From NCBI RefSeq assembly GCF_032884065.1, contig NC_088873.1, positions 32,894,227 to 32,958,226 on the forward strand: a stretch of DNA of 64,000 nucleotides. Reading direction: 5' to 3'. Position numbers and translations under genes: made by a program. The DNA comes from Artemia franciscana (lineage: Eukaryota; Arthropoda; Branchiopoda; Anostraca; Artemiidae). Below are positions 1-11,620 of this stretch, one piece after another (position 1 is the stretch's first letter; each line of letters opens with the position of its first letter). The notes below the pieces were generated by a model. It did not search any database, was not told the origin of the DNA, and was given only the letters and a program-made list of their open reading frames with translations.

Positions 1-926
1 CATCCTGGGTCCTATTCTTTTTCTAGTTATGATTAATAATATTGCTAATGATTATGAAGTCCGTTGGAAATATGTTGATGACCTTACCCTTGGAGAAATT
101 TATGAAGCAAATGAATGTAGCAAAGCTCAAATTTTAATTGATAATGTGAAGACTAAAGCTTCCGTTTGAAATATGACAGTAAATCTTCTATTTTAACTAT
201 TTCATTTTTAAATTCTTCTGAACCTAATTTCCTACCAACTATCTCTGATTCTCTTAAAGTCAGTAAGATTAGACTCTTGGGAGTTATTATAACCAGTGAT
301 TTAAAATGGGAAGCAAACACAAATAGTCTAGTAAAAAGGGATCATGTTGGGCTGCAGATGCTCAAGCTTATGTCGAAACATAGCGCCCCTCCAGATCACC
401 TCCTCCGAATATTTACATCTTTTTTCACCCAATTCTGGAATATGCAGCTCCTGTATGGCATTTCCTGTATTGGCGCTGAGCAAAGCGCCAGGCTCGAAAG
501 AGTTCAAAGAAGAGCTCTAAAATAGTTTCGAAGCAGGCAGAAATGTCGTTTGAAGAGCTGCTGACAAAGTTTAAAATACAAACTCTGGAAAAAAGAAGAA
601 AGGAACTCTGCATGGATTTCGGAAGAAAATCTTTGATCCAGCCAATCCACAAAACCCTTTCCCCCCGCAATCCACAGCAAAACGACTCCTGCGCAGGGTT
701 GCAGTGCCTGTTGACAAACTTCAGCCGGTACGCTGTGCCCACCAGCGGTTAGCGAAGAGTTTTATGCCTAGTTTTGTAAAAATGTATAACGAAAATCAGG
801 AGGACTAATAAGTGTTTTGTTTTCTTTTTTTTCTTTTGCGTCGCTTTTTAATGTGACTATACCAAAGAAATTTGGCAGTGCCACGAAAATTTCAGTAAAA
901 ATAAAATCTTATCTATCTATCTACCT
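1..926 (+). pseudogene. 3' part of a non-LTR retrotransposon (LINE) reverse transcriptase, degenerate
   Basis: Translation from base 2 reads into a reverse-transcriptase palm: a GPILF-like block, then the catalytic YVDD motif at about 92-103, stopping at a TGA near 167. The thumb and connection region follows in another frame (166-525), with the typical LLGVIITSDLKW block, so at least one frameshift separates the two parts. The remnant continues to an AATAAAA-like signal and a short TATC-repeat tail near 901-926, as expected at the 3' end of a LINE. The 5' part lies outside the window. It resembles the CR1/Jockey group; the clade is not certain. It is not functional as read. Confidence 0.72.
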
Positions 927-1376
927 GGCGACAGCGTTTCTATTGTATGTTAATTGACTACTGGTAAAAAAAAATTTAAATCAAAACAGCAAAAGCGATT
1001 GACTTCCTGTGCCTCTGGAGTCCTTTCTGTTTCACTGTAGCCTATCTTGAATACTTCGCATTCAAGATGGGCCAGGGCTCTTGGCTAATTTTGGGCACTT
1101 GTTATAGTTTCCTGTGCTCCAGGTTATTTTCTTACGATGTGTAAAACAAAAAGTGATTCGTCTTGGTTGCTGATGGGAAGTGCCTTTATGTGTTCGGTTT
1201 ACAGCAAAATGCTAAGATGTGGAAAAGGTTTTCAGACGCTGAGCAGTAGGCTAAGAGTGACAGGCACAAAAATCAAGCTACGCTGAAACTGAACTCAAGT
1301 CAAAAACGATTATCTGTTATTCTGAATGTAGATCGAGGCTTTGGAAAGTCAGTGAAGTCCTTGAGTTTATCCTGAT
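927..1376. other. No recognisable feature
   Basis: AT-rich sequence between the LINE tail and the hAT-like remnant. No convincing coding, RNA or repeat signal was seen. Confidence 0.4.
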
Positions 1377-2860
1377 ATGGGCTGTAGACTCAAAGCTTTC
1401 TGTAACTTCATGTCAGAATATTTTTCGAGCAATATTTGGATCAGGAGTACCGGGGTAAATGAAGCACTTTACCCCTACTTTACAGAGCTCCTGCTAACCA
1501 AACTGAGAGAATCTTGTAAACAACGAGACAACAAACAAAAAGTCAGAAGAGACTGTAGATACGTCTGGTTTTGGTCTGAGGCGGGTGGGAAGGTTTTCGA
1601 CAGACATTTGAAGACTTTTAAATTTCCATGCTACAGCTGATGATCTCGCAGGCGAGTTGATTAATGTATGTCTGAGAATTATTTGCCATTAGAAAATATG
1701 CATTCTTTCAGTTCTGACGGACCTGGTGTCAATAAGAATTGCTTAAAATTCTTGATAAAATACGAGGATTAATAATTGCCGAAGTGGCTTGGTGAACATA
1801 ATGACTTGCAAAATCTACTACAAACACAATACAGTCTAGAAGGCTATGGAAGAGCGAGGAATAGTTCCTCTAAGCCATTCGTTTCGTTGCGATACTTCTT
1901 TTACCAATGGCGTAGCAGAATAGATGACCTGCAGAGAATTAAAAAGAAAAGAGGTTTACCAAAACACGTCTCAATGCGCTGGGTTACACTTGGCTCAACT
2001 ACTGGGTTATAAGCGGATCAACTGCTAGAGCAGTGGTCAGCCAACATGGATTTTCCCCTCAAATCCATTCTCAACAGAATTCTGCTCTTATGAAGTCGCT
2101 AGCGTCTTTAGAGATTGCAAAAATTTTAAAGCGAGAGACAATGAAGGCGGAATTCCAGATTATTTCAGACAGTTCTGCAGTCTTTCCTGTATCAACTACT
2201 ACCATTTAACGTGATGAGCCTCTTATCCACTTGCTTTATGATAAGTTCAAGTTAATTTTTGTGGCACTAAATTGGAGGCTTCTCAACGAAGAGCTCTCTA
2301 CCTTCTTAGAGCGCTTGACTGTTTCAATACTGGATCACAGAAATTTTTTACGCTTTATTTTCGGACAATTTCGTCAGTGAAGTAGTGGGACAACATATTA
2401 GACGCATAGATGAAACTCTCAAGCAGAATCGTTTGCTAAGATTAACGGAGTACCTCAAGGCCGCAGCCAAACAAATGGAAATTTCCGCCGATAGCCAAAC
2501 TGGCTAAAGCTATTCTTTATTTTTTTCTTTCTTTTGCACGGGAGTGTTGGCGTTGGGCGAGGTCTCTCGACAACAGTTCAGATTCTAAATGATGAGAGAA
2601 ACAGAATGAACGTGAAGTAACTGAATGCTCGACTCACTATTGCGAATGTTTACCTAATTTACCCAGAGGGTCAAGGAATAGCTTCCAGGCTCTCCTCGAG
2701 CAAGAAGTCAAAAAGAAAAGGGTGAAACAAGAAACAAGCGAGAAACTATTATCAGCCACAGAGAAATTGAAGAAAAGAAACAGAAGTTGAGAACTCGCAA
2801 AAAGAATTGAGGAACAGAAAGCTACTTTTCTGCAAAATAGAAACATTCAGATAAGTTACT
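1377..2860 (+). pseudogene. Degenerate hAT-superfamily transposase-like gene (FAM200/ZMYM type)
   Basis: Around 1930-2060 the plus strand reads LPKHVSMRWVTLG followed, past a stop, by ADQLLEQWSA. That order matches the S/TRW-x-LG...LLEQW block of domesticated and transposon hAT proteins of the FAM200/ZMYM kind. Further on (about 2220-2290) PLIHLLYDKF fits the conserved P-L-x-H-x-LYDE block of the same proteins. A lysine/glutamate-rich stretch follows to about 2860. The reading frame is broken by many stops and shifts, and no single ORF exceeds about 90 codons. The 5' limit (1377) is a guess from an adjacent open stretch. No terminal inverted repeats were identified. This is a fossil, called from conserved blocks read by eye. 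Confidence 0.5.
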
Positions 2861-3983
2861 TTAAGCTGGATTTGAGAGTGTAAAACTGGGTTTTGATAGT
2901 ATGAACTCTTCGACTTTGAATTGGCTAAAACAATGTTGGGATCGTATATAACGACTAGAGGAGAAGAAAAAGTGTCAGAAAATTGTTTACTTCATCAGCA
3001 ACTGGGTCGAGAAACGAAAACGGATTTAAATTGATTGTTTGGCCAAAAAATTAGTTTGATTTCCATTTTACGTGTTGTATTCAAGCTATGATTATTATTT
3101 TGTTTTGTATGCCAAATAAATGAAGTAAAGGAAAGGAATAGCCGCAAATTGGTCATGAAGGGTCATTAGAGATATACTAGGAAAAGTAGAAAATCAATAT
3201 TTACCAGTTTTCCAACTACTTCTGATCCAAAGGATCTTTGGAGTTATTCAGTTTTTGCATATCTAAAAGCCATTAAATTCACTATTCTCAACGAGTTTAC
3301 CCCGCACGATCCTTATAAGTAGTCTAGCCAAATAAAATGACGAGGCTTTATCATATGTCATTGAAGGGTTATTACGTATCTGATGAACGAGTGGTCGCCA
3401 AAAAGAAAATAATAATAAGGGAAAATTGATTTAAACCATGATTCATGGGAGACTGATGATGTAGAGGTCCGGTGTCTCCACAAAAAAACAACACCATCTA
3501 GGGTTTCCGATTAGAATGCTAAAACTGCTTATCATACTTAATTTCACTCAGTAACTCTCTAGCTCCAGTTCTCTAACTTTTTTGAATGTATCTAGGTAGA
3601 AGGTTACAAAATTTTTACGACCCCCACACCTATGCAAAAATAGCATTTAATTATAAATTGTAAAAAAACTTATTTGTTTGCTTATTTCATACAAAAAACT
3701 TCAAAATAATTGTAAAAGACAAATACATTCATTCAAAACTTTCATAAAGGAAGAAAAAATTGTTTCGTCTGCGATGGATGACTTTATTTGTCACTAGACA
3801 TAGATTTCAGATTATCAGTAACGACATTAGTCCTACTCCCAAATTCACAAACACCAAAAACGTGAAGAACAATAGGAAATTTTTTTTTTTGCAAGACAGT
3901 GGGAGACAAGTTAGAATGAATATTTCGGTCCCATTTCCAAGGGTCGTCCTCAGCAAGACATGTATATATAAGAAGAAAAAGAC
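2861..3983. other. No recognisable feature
   Basis: AT-rich sequence with short ORFs only. I found no exon, repeat array or element ends that I could support. Confidence 0.35.
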
Positions 3984-6066
3984 CTAAGAGCTCATATGGC
4001 ACTTGTGACGAGGGTGGAAGAGCCAAGAGCCAAGAGGTCATATGGTATGAGCTCTAGCAAAATTCTAAGAATCAATAGATTGATTTAAAAGGAAAATCAG
4101 AGGCTTAATGCCGATGGGGATTTAAAATAAGAGCTCTGAATCACGAGGTCCTTCTAAATATCAAAATTCATTAAGATCCGATCACCCACTCGCAAGTTAA
4201 AAATACCTCAATTTTTCCTCCCCCTTCAGCCCCCCAGATGGTCGAATCGGGGAAAACGACTTTATTAAGTCAATTTGTGCAGCTCCCTGACACGCCTACC
4301 AATTTTCATCGTCCTAGGACGTCCAGAAGCACCAAACTCGCCAAAGCACTGAACCCCACCACCTAACTCCACCAAAGAGAGCGGATCCAGTCCGGTTACG
4401 TCAACCACGTATCTACGACATTTATAAGCGTTTTCCAAGATTTCCGGTTTCCCCCTCCAACTCCCCCCAATGTCAAAAGATCTGGTCGAGATTTGAAACA
4501 AGAGCTCTGAGACACGAGTTCCTTCTAAATATCAAATTTCATTAAGATCCGGTCACCCGTTCTTAAGTTAAAAATACCTCAATTTTCCTGATTTTTCCAA
4601 ATTAACAACCCCCAACTCCCTCAAAGAGAACGGATCCGTATCAATTATGTCAATCTCGTATCTATAACTTGTGCTTATTCTTCCCATCAAGTTTCATCCC
4701 GATCTCTCCACTCTAAGGGTTTTCCAAGATTTCCCGTTTCTAAGACTTCTGTTTCCCCCCTTCAGCCCGCTATGTCCCCGGATCCGATTCGAATTGAAAA
4801 TGGAGCATCTGAGACATAAGATTCTTCTATATATCAAGTTTCATTAAGATCCGATCACTCATTCGTAAGATACCTCGATTTTCACGTTTTCCAAGAATTC
4901 CGGTTTCCCCCTCCAACTCCCTTCAATGTCACCGAATCTGGTCGAGATTTAAAATGAGAGTTCTAAAGCACAAGATCCTTCTAGATATCAAATTTCATTA
5001 AGATCTGATCACTCGTTCGTAAGTTACAAATACCTCATTTTTTCTAATTTTTCCGAATTACTCCCCTCTCCAACTCCACCAAAGAGAGCGGATCCGGTCC
5101 GGTTATGTCAGTCACCTATCTTGGACTTGTGCTTATTCTTTCCACCAAGTTTCATCCTGATCTCTCTGCTTTAAGCGTTTTCCAAGATTTCCGCCCCCCC
5201 CCCTAATGACACTGGATCCGGTCAGGATTTAAAATAAGAGATCTGAGTTTCGAGGTCCTTCTAAATATGAAATTTCATTAATATACGATCACTTTTTCGT
5301 AAGTCAAAAATACCTCATTTTTTCTAATTTTTTTTAGAATTAACCCTCCCCCCAACTCCCGCAGAGAGAGCATATCCGTTCCGGTTCTGACAATCCCGTA
5401 TCTAGGACTTGTGCTTATTTTTCCCCACCAAGTTTCATCCTGATCCCTCCACTCTAAGCGTTTTCCAAGATTTTAGGTTCCGCCCCCCCAACTTCCCCCA
5501 ATGTCACCAGATCCGGTCGGGGTTTAAAATAAGAGCTCTGAGACACGATATCCATCTAAACATCAAATTTCATTAAGATCCGATCACTCCTTCGTAAGTT
5601 AAAAATACCTCATTTTTTTAATTTTTCAGAATTGACCCTCCTCCCCCAAAGAGAGCGGATCCGTTCCAGTTATTTCAATCACGTATCTAGGACTTACGAT
5701 TATTTTTACCACCAAGTTTCATCCCGATCCCTCCACTCTAAGCGTTTTCCAAGATTTTAGGTCCCCCCAACTCCCCCAATGTCATCGGATCCGGTCGGGA
5801 TTTAAATTAAAGCTCTGAGACACGATATCCTTCCAAAAATCAAATTTCATTAAGATACGATCACTCTTTCGTAAGTTAAAAATACCTCATTTTTTCTAAT
5901 TTTTCAGAATTAATCTGGTCCGGTCCCTGATACGCCTGCCAAATTTCATCGTCCTAGCTTACCTGGAAGTGCCTAAAGTAGCAAAACCGGGACAGACAGA
6001 CAGACAGACTGACAGAATTTACGATCGCTATATGTCACTTGGTTAATACCAAGTGCCATAAAAAAC
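3984..6066 (+). mobile_element. Repeat element with internal tandem units of about 290 bp (copy 1)
   Basis: The element opens with GAGCTCATATGGCACTTGTG and closes with a hairpin, CACTTGGT-TAAT-ACCAAGTG, then CCATAAAAAAC (about 6036-6066). The ends share the inverted match TATGGCACTTG. The interior is a degenerate tandem array: each unit has a phrase like CAAATTTCATTAAGATCCGA, then CGTAAGTTAAAAATACCTC, a C-rich tract, GAGAGCGGATCCG and AAGTTTCATCCCGATC. The FCATTAAGAT-type core recurs near 4157, 4531, 4840, 4993, 5268, 5565 and 5847. A short CAGACAGA tract precedes the final hairpin. A second copy lies at 45384-47345 in the same orientation. There is no protein-coding capacity, and I could not assign a family. 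Confidence 0.7.
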
Positions 6067-6289
6067 TTACAACAGGATAAAGTCAATACAAATAAAACGA
6101 AATTTTTTTCACAAAACAGTTTCAGCATCTTTACCTCAGCGATGTTCAACCAGGACGTCATTATTTACGACTCCCAAGTTCGCGTCCAATGTTATCGAAT
6201 AAGTATCAAATTGTTTTGATAGTTTTCTTTTAATCTACGAAGGCTGAGAAAACAGCTTTACACGAATAAGTCGTGATAAAAAGCATAAA
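6067..6289. other. No recognisable feature
   Basis: Short AT-rich spacer between the repeat element and the LINE tail. Confidence 0.4.
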
Positions 6290-6660
6290 AATTTGTATTG
6301 GTTTTCGCTTACGCTTGGATACTTCTTTTAACATTACTACTACTACTAACAACTCACAACAGCACCAAGTCGCCTGAGGCCAACACAGCAACCCACGCTC
6401 CTCCTCCATTCCAATCTATTCAAACCGTTCCGCTTTACATTCTCCTAAGGAGTTCCAATTTCCTCAAATCTTTCCTTACCACTACTTCCCATCCCATTCG
6501 GGAACGACCTACTTTTCGTTTGGCCCTAGATGGTTCCCCGACAAGGACAATCTTTGGTAACCTGTCATCCGCAGAAATTGTCCGAGCCACCTCGACTTTT
6601 TTCTCATCATAGCCCTATACGCTTTCGCAGAGCTTATTATTTGAGATACAATTAGTCAGA
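6290..6660 (-). pseudogene. 3' end of a LINE, minus strand (copy 1 of a family seen three times)
   Basis: The reverse complement reads EVARTISADDRLPKIVLVG followed by RAKRKVGRSRMGW. This is the W-LGHV-RM-D-RLPK...GKR--GR-- block found at the C-terminus of many LINE polymerases. The sequence after it on the minus strand matches the plus-strand region 19640-19760 closely (a shared GGATGGAGGAGGAGCGTG word), so the two are one family. It ends in a simple TAGTAG tail. The frame is short and truncated at its 5' side. The plus-strand ORF over this stretch is its antisense shadow. Confidence 0.6.
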
Positions 6661-7049
6661 CAGGTTCCCAAAATAATCCACAGACAATTCTCTGGAAAAC
6701 ATCTAATAAATCCTCCATCTTTCGGAGCGTCTACCCTTCAGAACCATGCTTTATCACTGTCATCATTATAGCTTCCAATATTCCAATCTTGGTTCGCAGA
6801 CTTATTATGGTAAGAGTGCTAAATATGTTTTTCTCTTCAATGTCCTCTTTTCTTTGCTATGAACTTTTAAGTCACATTTTCTGGGAATACTAACAAATGC
6901 ACATACATAATTTACGTTTGGACAACCGAGTTCTTTTCTAGAGACTACTGTGTCGTAAAACTTAAAAAACTTTTTCGCATACTGACCAAGGATCTGCGTT
7001 GCGCAGGTACCGATCTCATGATTCGATGTCTTCGGCCAGGAATGCAATG

Positions 7050-7230
7050 CGTAGTTAGAGGCAAATCATCCGACACTTGTCGTGTTCCCCCCCCCCCCGA
7101 TTTCTCCAGGTACCCATTCAGAGCTGGGTCAACTCTGGCTGAGCTTATAGGGTCAGACCATTGAACCACGTTCCAAACTAAATAACCAGCTACAACAGGA
7201 CTCGAACCTTCGACAGGACAGTGAACAGGA
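7050..7230 (-). mobile_element. tRNA-derived SINE-like fragment
   Basis: Read on the minus strand, GGTTCGAGTCCTGTTGTAGC (about 7189-7208) fits a Pol III B box (GGTTCGANTCC). A stretch containing AGCTCTGAATGGGTACCTGG follows, of the kind found in the body of arthropod SINEs. A clear A box and tail were not located, so the limits are approximate. Confidence 0.4.
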
Positions 7231-7827
7231 CTCGAATAGCTTGTCGTAAAAGCTATTCAACATATCAGTACCATGAGCACATGAAAAAGTTATTTTTCGT
7301 AGTCTAATTGTACTGTTTCAAACATCCCCATCTTTGTTTAAATTTTTAAGATAGTAACGGTGTATTTGAAATTGCCCCAGAAAGAAAATATGAGCTTTTC
7401 CGAAGAAAGATTTTGGGGTTGGATTTTTTTTTTGTTTAGAAGTCGATTGCCATCCCTGCGACGTATCCCTCTTTAGTTCTAGTTTGGCGCATAGCCAAAC
7501 TAGACTTTGCGCTGTTCTTTCCTTCGTATTGTCCTTAGCTAGGAGATAGCTAAGAGAAACGTGAAGAATAGGAAACAAACTAATACAAAGTTTTGCTGTT
7601 TATTAAATACAAAGATATATAAAAAACACTACAAAACACGATAAAGCTTTGAATTAGCCTACAGTGAAAAGTTTTGTGTTTTAAATGCTCAATTTGCATA
7701 TTAGTATATACTACTTAAATAGTTTGGTCTAATTCAACATCCGGCTTTTCATGTTTCACTCTTTTACTGCTTTTTATGTTTATATGGAATTTTTTTTTAA
7801 ACTAACAAAAAAATCACAGAATTTAAT

Positions 7828-7837
7828 TTTATTTATT
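7828..7837 (-). promoter_or_regulatory. Candidate polyadenylation signal for HDAC1
   Basis: Two overlapping TTTATT words on the plus strand give AATAAA on the minus strand, about 335 bp beyond the HDAC1 stop codon. The spacing suits a 3' UTR. Only the motif supports this. Confidence 0.4.
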
Positions 7838-8170
7838 TAATTTATCGAAGACCATACGAACATAATTTCAGCTTCCCACCAATGAGCAAAATTTACTAGG
7901 AAAACTGTACAATTCTACTACAAAAAACAATAAAAACAGCCATGATCAGATGTTCCAATGTTGGCAGTTTACCACTGACCGTGAGCAGATCAGATACCAC
8001 ACCAGGACGGGCAAAATTATTTCAAATAAAATACAGTTTTACAATTATTGTTAAGCAATGATGCTATACTCTCTAATTTAAGTAACAATATACTTCTTTC
8101 GATCTTTTTCTTGAAACTAAGGGGATAATTCACTAATTTAAGATGACCTGGATTCAGACGAAATGAAGAT

Positions 8171-8279
8171 TCATTTGGACATCTCTTCCATTGTTTCTAT
8201 CTTTGATTCTGAGTCAACTTTATGTTCCGTCATAACAACTTCTTCTACATCTCCTTTGGCTTTCTTCTTTTTGTGTGTT
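8171..8279 (-). CDS. HDAC1: HDAC1/Rpd3 histone deacetylase, last coding exon
   Basis: This exon encodes the C-terminal tail of a class I histone deacetylase, the zinc enzyme that removes acetyl groups from histone tails in Sin3, NuRD and CoREST complexes. On the minus strand a TTTCCAG acceptor precedes base 8279. One base completes an AGA codon with the AG left by the exon at 14003-14159. The frame then runs THKKKKAKGDVEEVV...EEMSK to a TGA at 8171-8173. The Lys-rich then Glu-rich composition is usual for this tail. Identity rests on splice phase and continuity with the two upstream exons, because the tail alone is poorly conserved. The intron of about 5.7 kb upstream carries the 240-bp tandem array. 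Confidence 0.78.
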
Positions 8280-9835
8280 CTGGAAATTGGAAAAATATGC
8301 CATGAAAAACTCAAACAATTACACGAGTCTGTTTCTTAATGCGCTCACATCATGCCAGTACAGAGGGCTGATTTCCCCCAAGCTTTATAGAGAATGACAG
8401 AGAAATGGGTTTAAGTGTTGTCATTAATTTTGTATAAATTAAACAAAATAGTTCTGGTTGTTATTTTAACACCAAGAATTACAAAAATGATCCAAGATCA
8501 TTTTTATTCACCTGTTCATTATTTTTACATTAGCTTCAAAGGGTTAATTTGGCCTGCGTAATATGAAGCCTTCGGGCCACTTAAGACTGCGACCCAAGAA
8601 GGCTTTTGTTGACAAAAAATATCTTGGATTGAAATTTAAAATAACATCTTTTTGTTATTTTAAAAATTCTATGAATGAAACGAAAAAGATAAAAATATAA
8701 CAGTTACGACGTTCTTCGTAATATACATATGAAAAAAAATCTATTAGGAAAAAAGCACGCCGGTAGCAGTTGTTTGGAAAAAATCTTGGTACACGGGAAA
8801 TAATATAATATAAAATTTGAGCTGCTGCTTTTCGATTTATTTATTACATTTTTTGTGTGTTCCTTATCGTTTTGCCACTAACTCAATCATCACTGAACTA
8901 GATTTATATGAAAAGCCAATACTTACTTTCTCTCATTAGCAGGCGTTAGGATTTGGTTCCATCTTTTCTGACAACAAAGGATTTCCGGCGATTGATCAAA
9001 GTATTCGTTATAAAGCTAATTATTATCGATCTTTGGTAACAGAAAAGACGGAATCTAGTCCCATAAATCCCCACTTATTTGTCCATATTTATGAATTCAA
9101 TATATCCATGCGCTCAATTGATTATGAAACTCAGTTGCCAAACTAACAATTTTTGAGTTACTTTACAAAAAACAAAGAATGAAGTTTGCTATACGGGAAT
9201 AGTAGTTACTCCCATCACTGAAAATCCCCAAAAATAGATATTCATAGTTGAAAGCTGAAATATTTGATTTAGACGACTTTACAAAACGACGAAGCTAGAA
9301 ATGTAGCAAAGGCAGCTGAAATTATGCCCCAAAAACAACACTGTTCACAACTACTGTTAAGATCCAACGACGACAAGGCGTATATAGTAGAAAGTACTAG
9401 TTTACAAGTTTAACTATAAAATCAACAACTTTAAAGGTGAAAGAGCGTTCCGAAAAAAAAGAGCTCTCTTTATCAATTCATAAACATTGATTTACTCCAA
9501 TAAGAGCGCGCCCTAGCATGACTGTTCAGCGTATAGGGAAACAACCACATGCCAACAGAATATCTCTAGAACAGCAAACAGGCCGAATCATTATTAATAA
9601 ATTTTAATACCTAACAAAACACTACAATAGCTGAAACTATAGAACAAATTCTTTTTACATAGTGATAATACCTTGAAAAGTGTTTTTGTTACTTTCCAAA
9701 ATATTCATTTTCTGTCTAAATGTATCGGTCCCTATAGTACAAGTAGAATGGAGCAGGGATACATTCGATTAATCAAATATTTGCATATCTGCAAGCCATT
9801 TCAAGTTTCCATTGAAATTGTAATCGATTCTCTCC

Positions 9836-9840
<5 letters not shown>
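8280..9840. other. HDAC1 intron, no separate feature seen
   Basis: AT-rich intron sequence. No exon, RNA gene or element ends could be supported. Confidence 0.45.

Positions 9841-9881
<41 letters not shown>
9839..9881 (+). repeat. Poly(A) tract of about 40 bases
   Basis: An almost pure A run. It could be the tail of an old retroposed sequence on the plus strand, but no recognisable body precedes it. Confidence 0.8.
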
Positions 9882-9882
<1 letters not shown>

Positions 9883-11620
9883 GTTACAAATCCTACTTGT
9901 CTATTTCTTAACACTTAATTTGCGAACTGCATCAGAGGAACATAATAAACCTTAGCCATTTAAGGGTCAACGCACCGTAAGCGTTGATTTAGAGTGGGCC
10001 TTGACACAAGCGTCCTTCTAGCCTCAAATTACTTTAATAGCATAAACTATTATTTAAAAAGTTTCTAGGGGCATTTCAAAATTCACCAAATTTATTTCAT
10101 TCTACTACCAGGCATTCAAACGTACTGGAACTCCAGCTAGTGACCATTAGTTCACATTCAAGATCCCCACAGGTATTCTTTTAAGAACACGTCAAAAGTC
10201 AAATAGAATTAACTTCAAACGACTCTTTTTCTTCAAAATCTAGTGTCACTGGTCGAGCCTCACTGAAAAACTGACAATCATAACTCCGTCCAAACAACGA
10301 GACGGGTCGTGTATTTTTACCCCGTCTATAATATAATTTTATGAGCTTACTTAGGCTAGAGTCAGAGAGCTATACATATAAGGGGTTTGTTCCTGTTTCT
10401 TGCCAATTCACTAAAAAGTGGCCATGATCATAATATCGTTAAGTCATAAGAGTGGTAAGAACTTTATCCTGGCAGAAATACCGCTCGTTTTGGCCGAGAA
10501 GAGGAAAAGTGTTCCTATATAAAAAGCTTTTGAATCCGCACCATGGACGAGGACCTGGTAAGGGTCCTACAAATAAATATGTTCAATCGCCCGCAAAACA
10601 TCCTTGCTTTTTGTGTGTCACATCGAAACACATGCAATCCGAGTCTCTCAATACAAGAGCTATCAGACGAGGAAGCCCAATGATCTAATGGGAAGAACCC
10701 ATAGGCAAATATACTACATTTGCGTCTTAAGAAAAAACACTAAAATATCACGGCATTGTTGGCGGGGGTTGAGAGCTTTCACTGTTATAGGGAAGATTTT
10801 GGCCCCAAAAGGGGAAACATTGAAGCAAAACAAATACAAAATCTTATGCCTAGAAGCGCTATTTTTGACCGGTTTGCTACAGTTTTTAGCATGTTTTAAT
10901 CTTTTTACAAACTGAAATAAACTTTTAGTTGAATTAAAGTAGCTGTATTCGAATCGTAGTTGCTTGAAAACCAATTAAAACAATTATTGGATTGTGTTTG
11001 CTTGAAAATGGCAAGTCTAATCCCAGAATTGACACAATCAATGAAGTATACAACTGCGTGTCCCTAGGCTGAAGAAACAAACGTAAAACCCCGGTATGTT
11101 CTTTTTTTTTTATTGGAGAAAAAGTAGCCATTATTTTTAACAGTGCCCGTGTCTGTTTATTTTCTGTTCTCTTTTTATTTTCAATCTGCTCACTTTTTTT
11201 CTTTTTGTTATGGTCAACTTAAATCACTACAAAGATATTAGCATTCTAGTGAATCTGGATGAAACATAAAACTAAAATTATATAATTTATTTTATTTGTG
11301 GTAATTGAGAGTTTTCATATACCCACTATTATGTCTTCTCCGCTCCAGGGCACTAACTTTTCCTGAACTTGGAAAAATTTTGCTTCAGAGGAAATACTTT
11401 CAGAAATGAATCTATATTCCATGACCGAATCTTGAGATCGGCTTTCCCAAGGCCTGCAGTCCAAGAGAGTCAGATTCTTGTGCCAAACTCGAAATCCTTT
11501 TTCTCCAAAATCTTTCTTTATTCATACCAATCTTTAGGAAGATGTGGAAGATAGGAGCTTGAAAATAAGTCCAGGGCCCTAATTTTGGCTGAAAATATAA
11601 TCTTGGAAATTTCTTTTTCG
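9882..11620. other. HDAC1 intron, no separate feature seen
   Basis: Several ORFs of 60-105 codons occur here, but none has a recognisable domain, and they overlap on both strands as expected by chance in intron sequence. Confidence 0.4.

Noticed and set aside
6298-6612. 104-codon plus-strand ORF with a hydrophobic start, resembling a secreted protein
   Set aside because: The minus strand of the same bases encodes the conserved LINE C-terminal block, so this ORF is its antisense.
7318-7578. 86-codon minus-strand ORF near the HDAC1 3' end
   Set aside because: It lies beyond the HDAC1 stop codon, has no recognisable domain, and no splice sites join it to the gene.
10452-10915. Overlapping 78- and 103-codon ORFs in the HDAC1 intron
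   Set aside because: No recognisable domain, overlapping frames on both strands, and no splice context.
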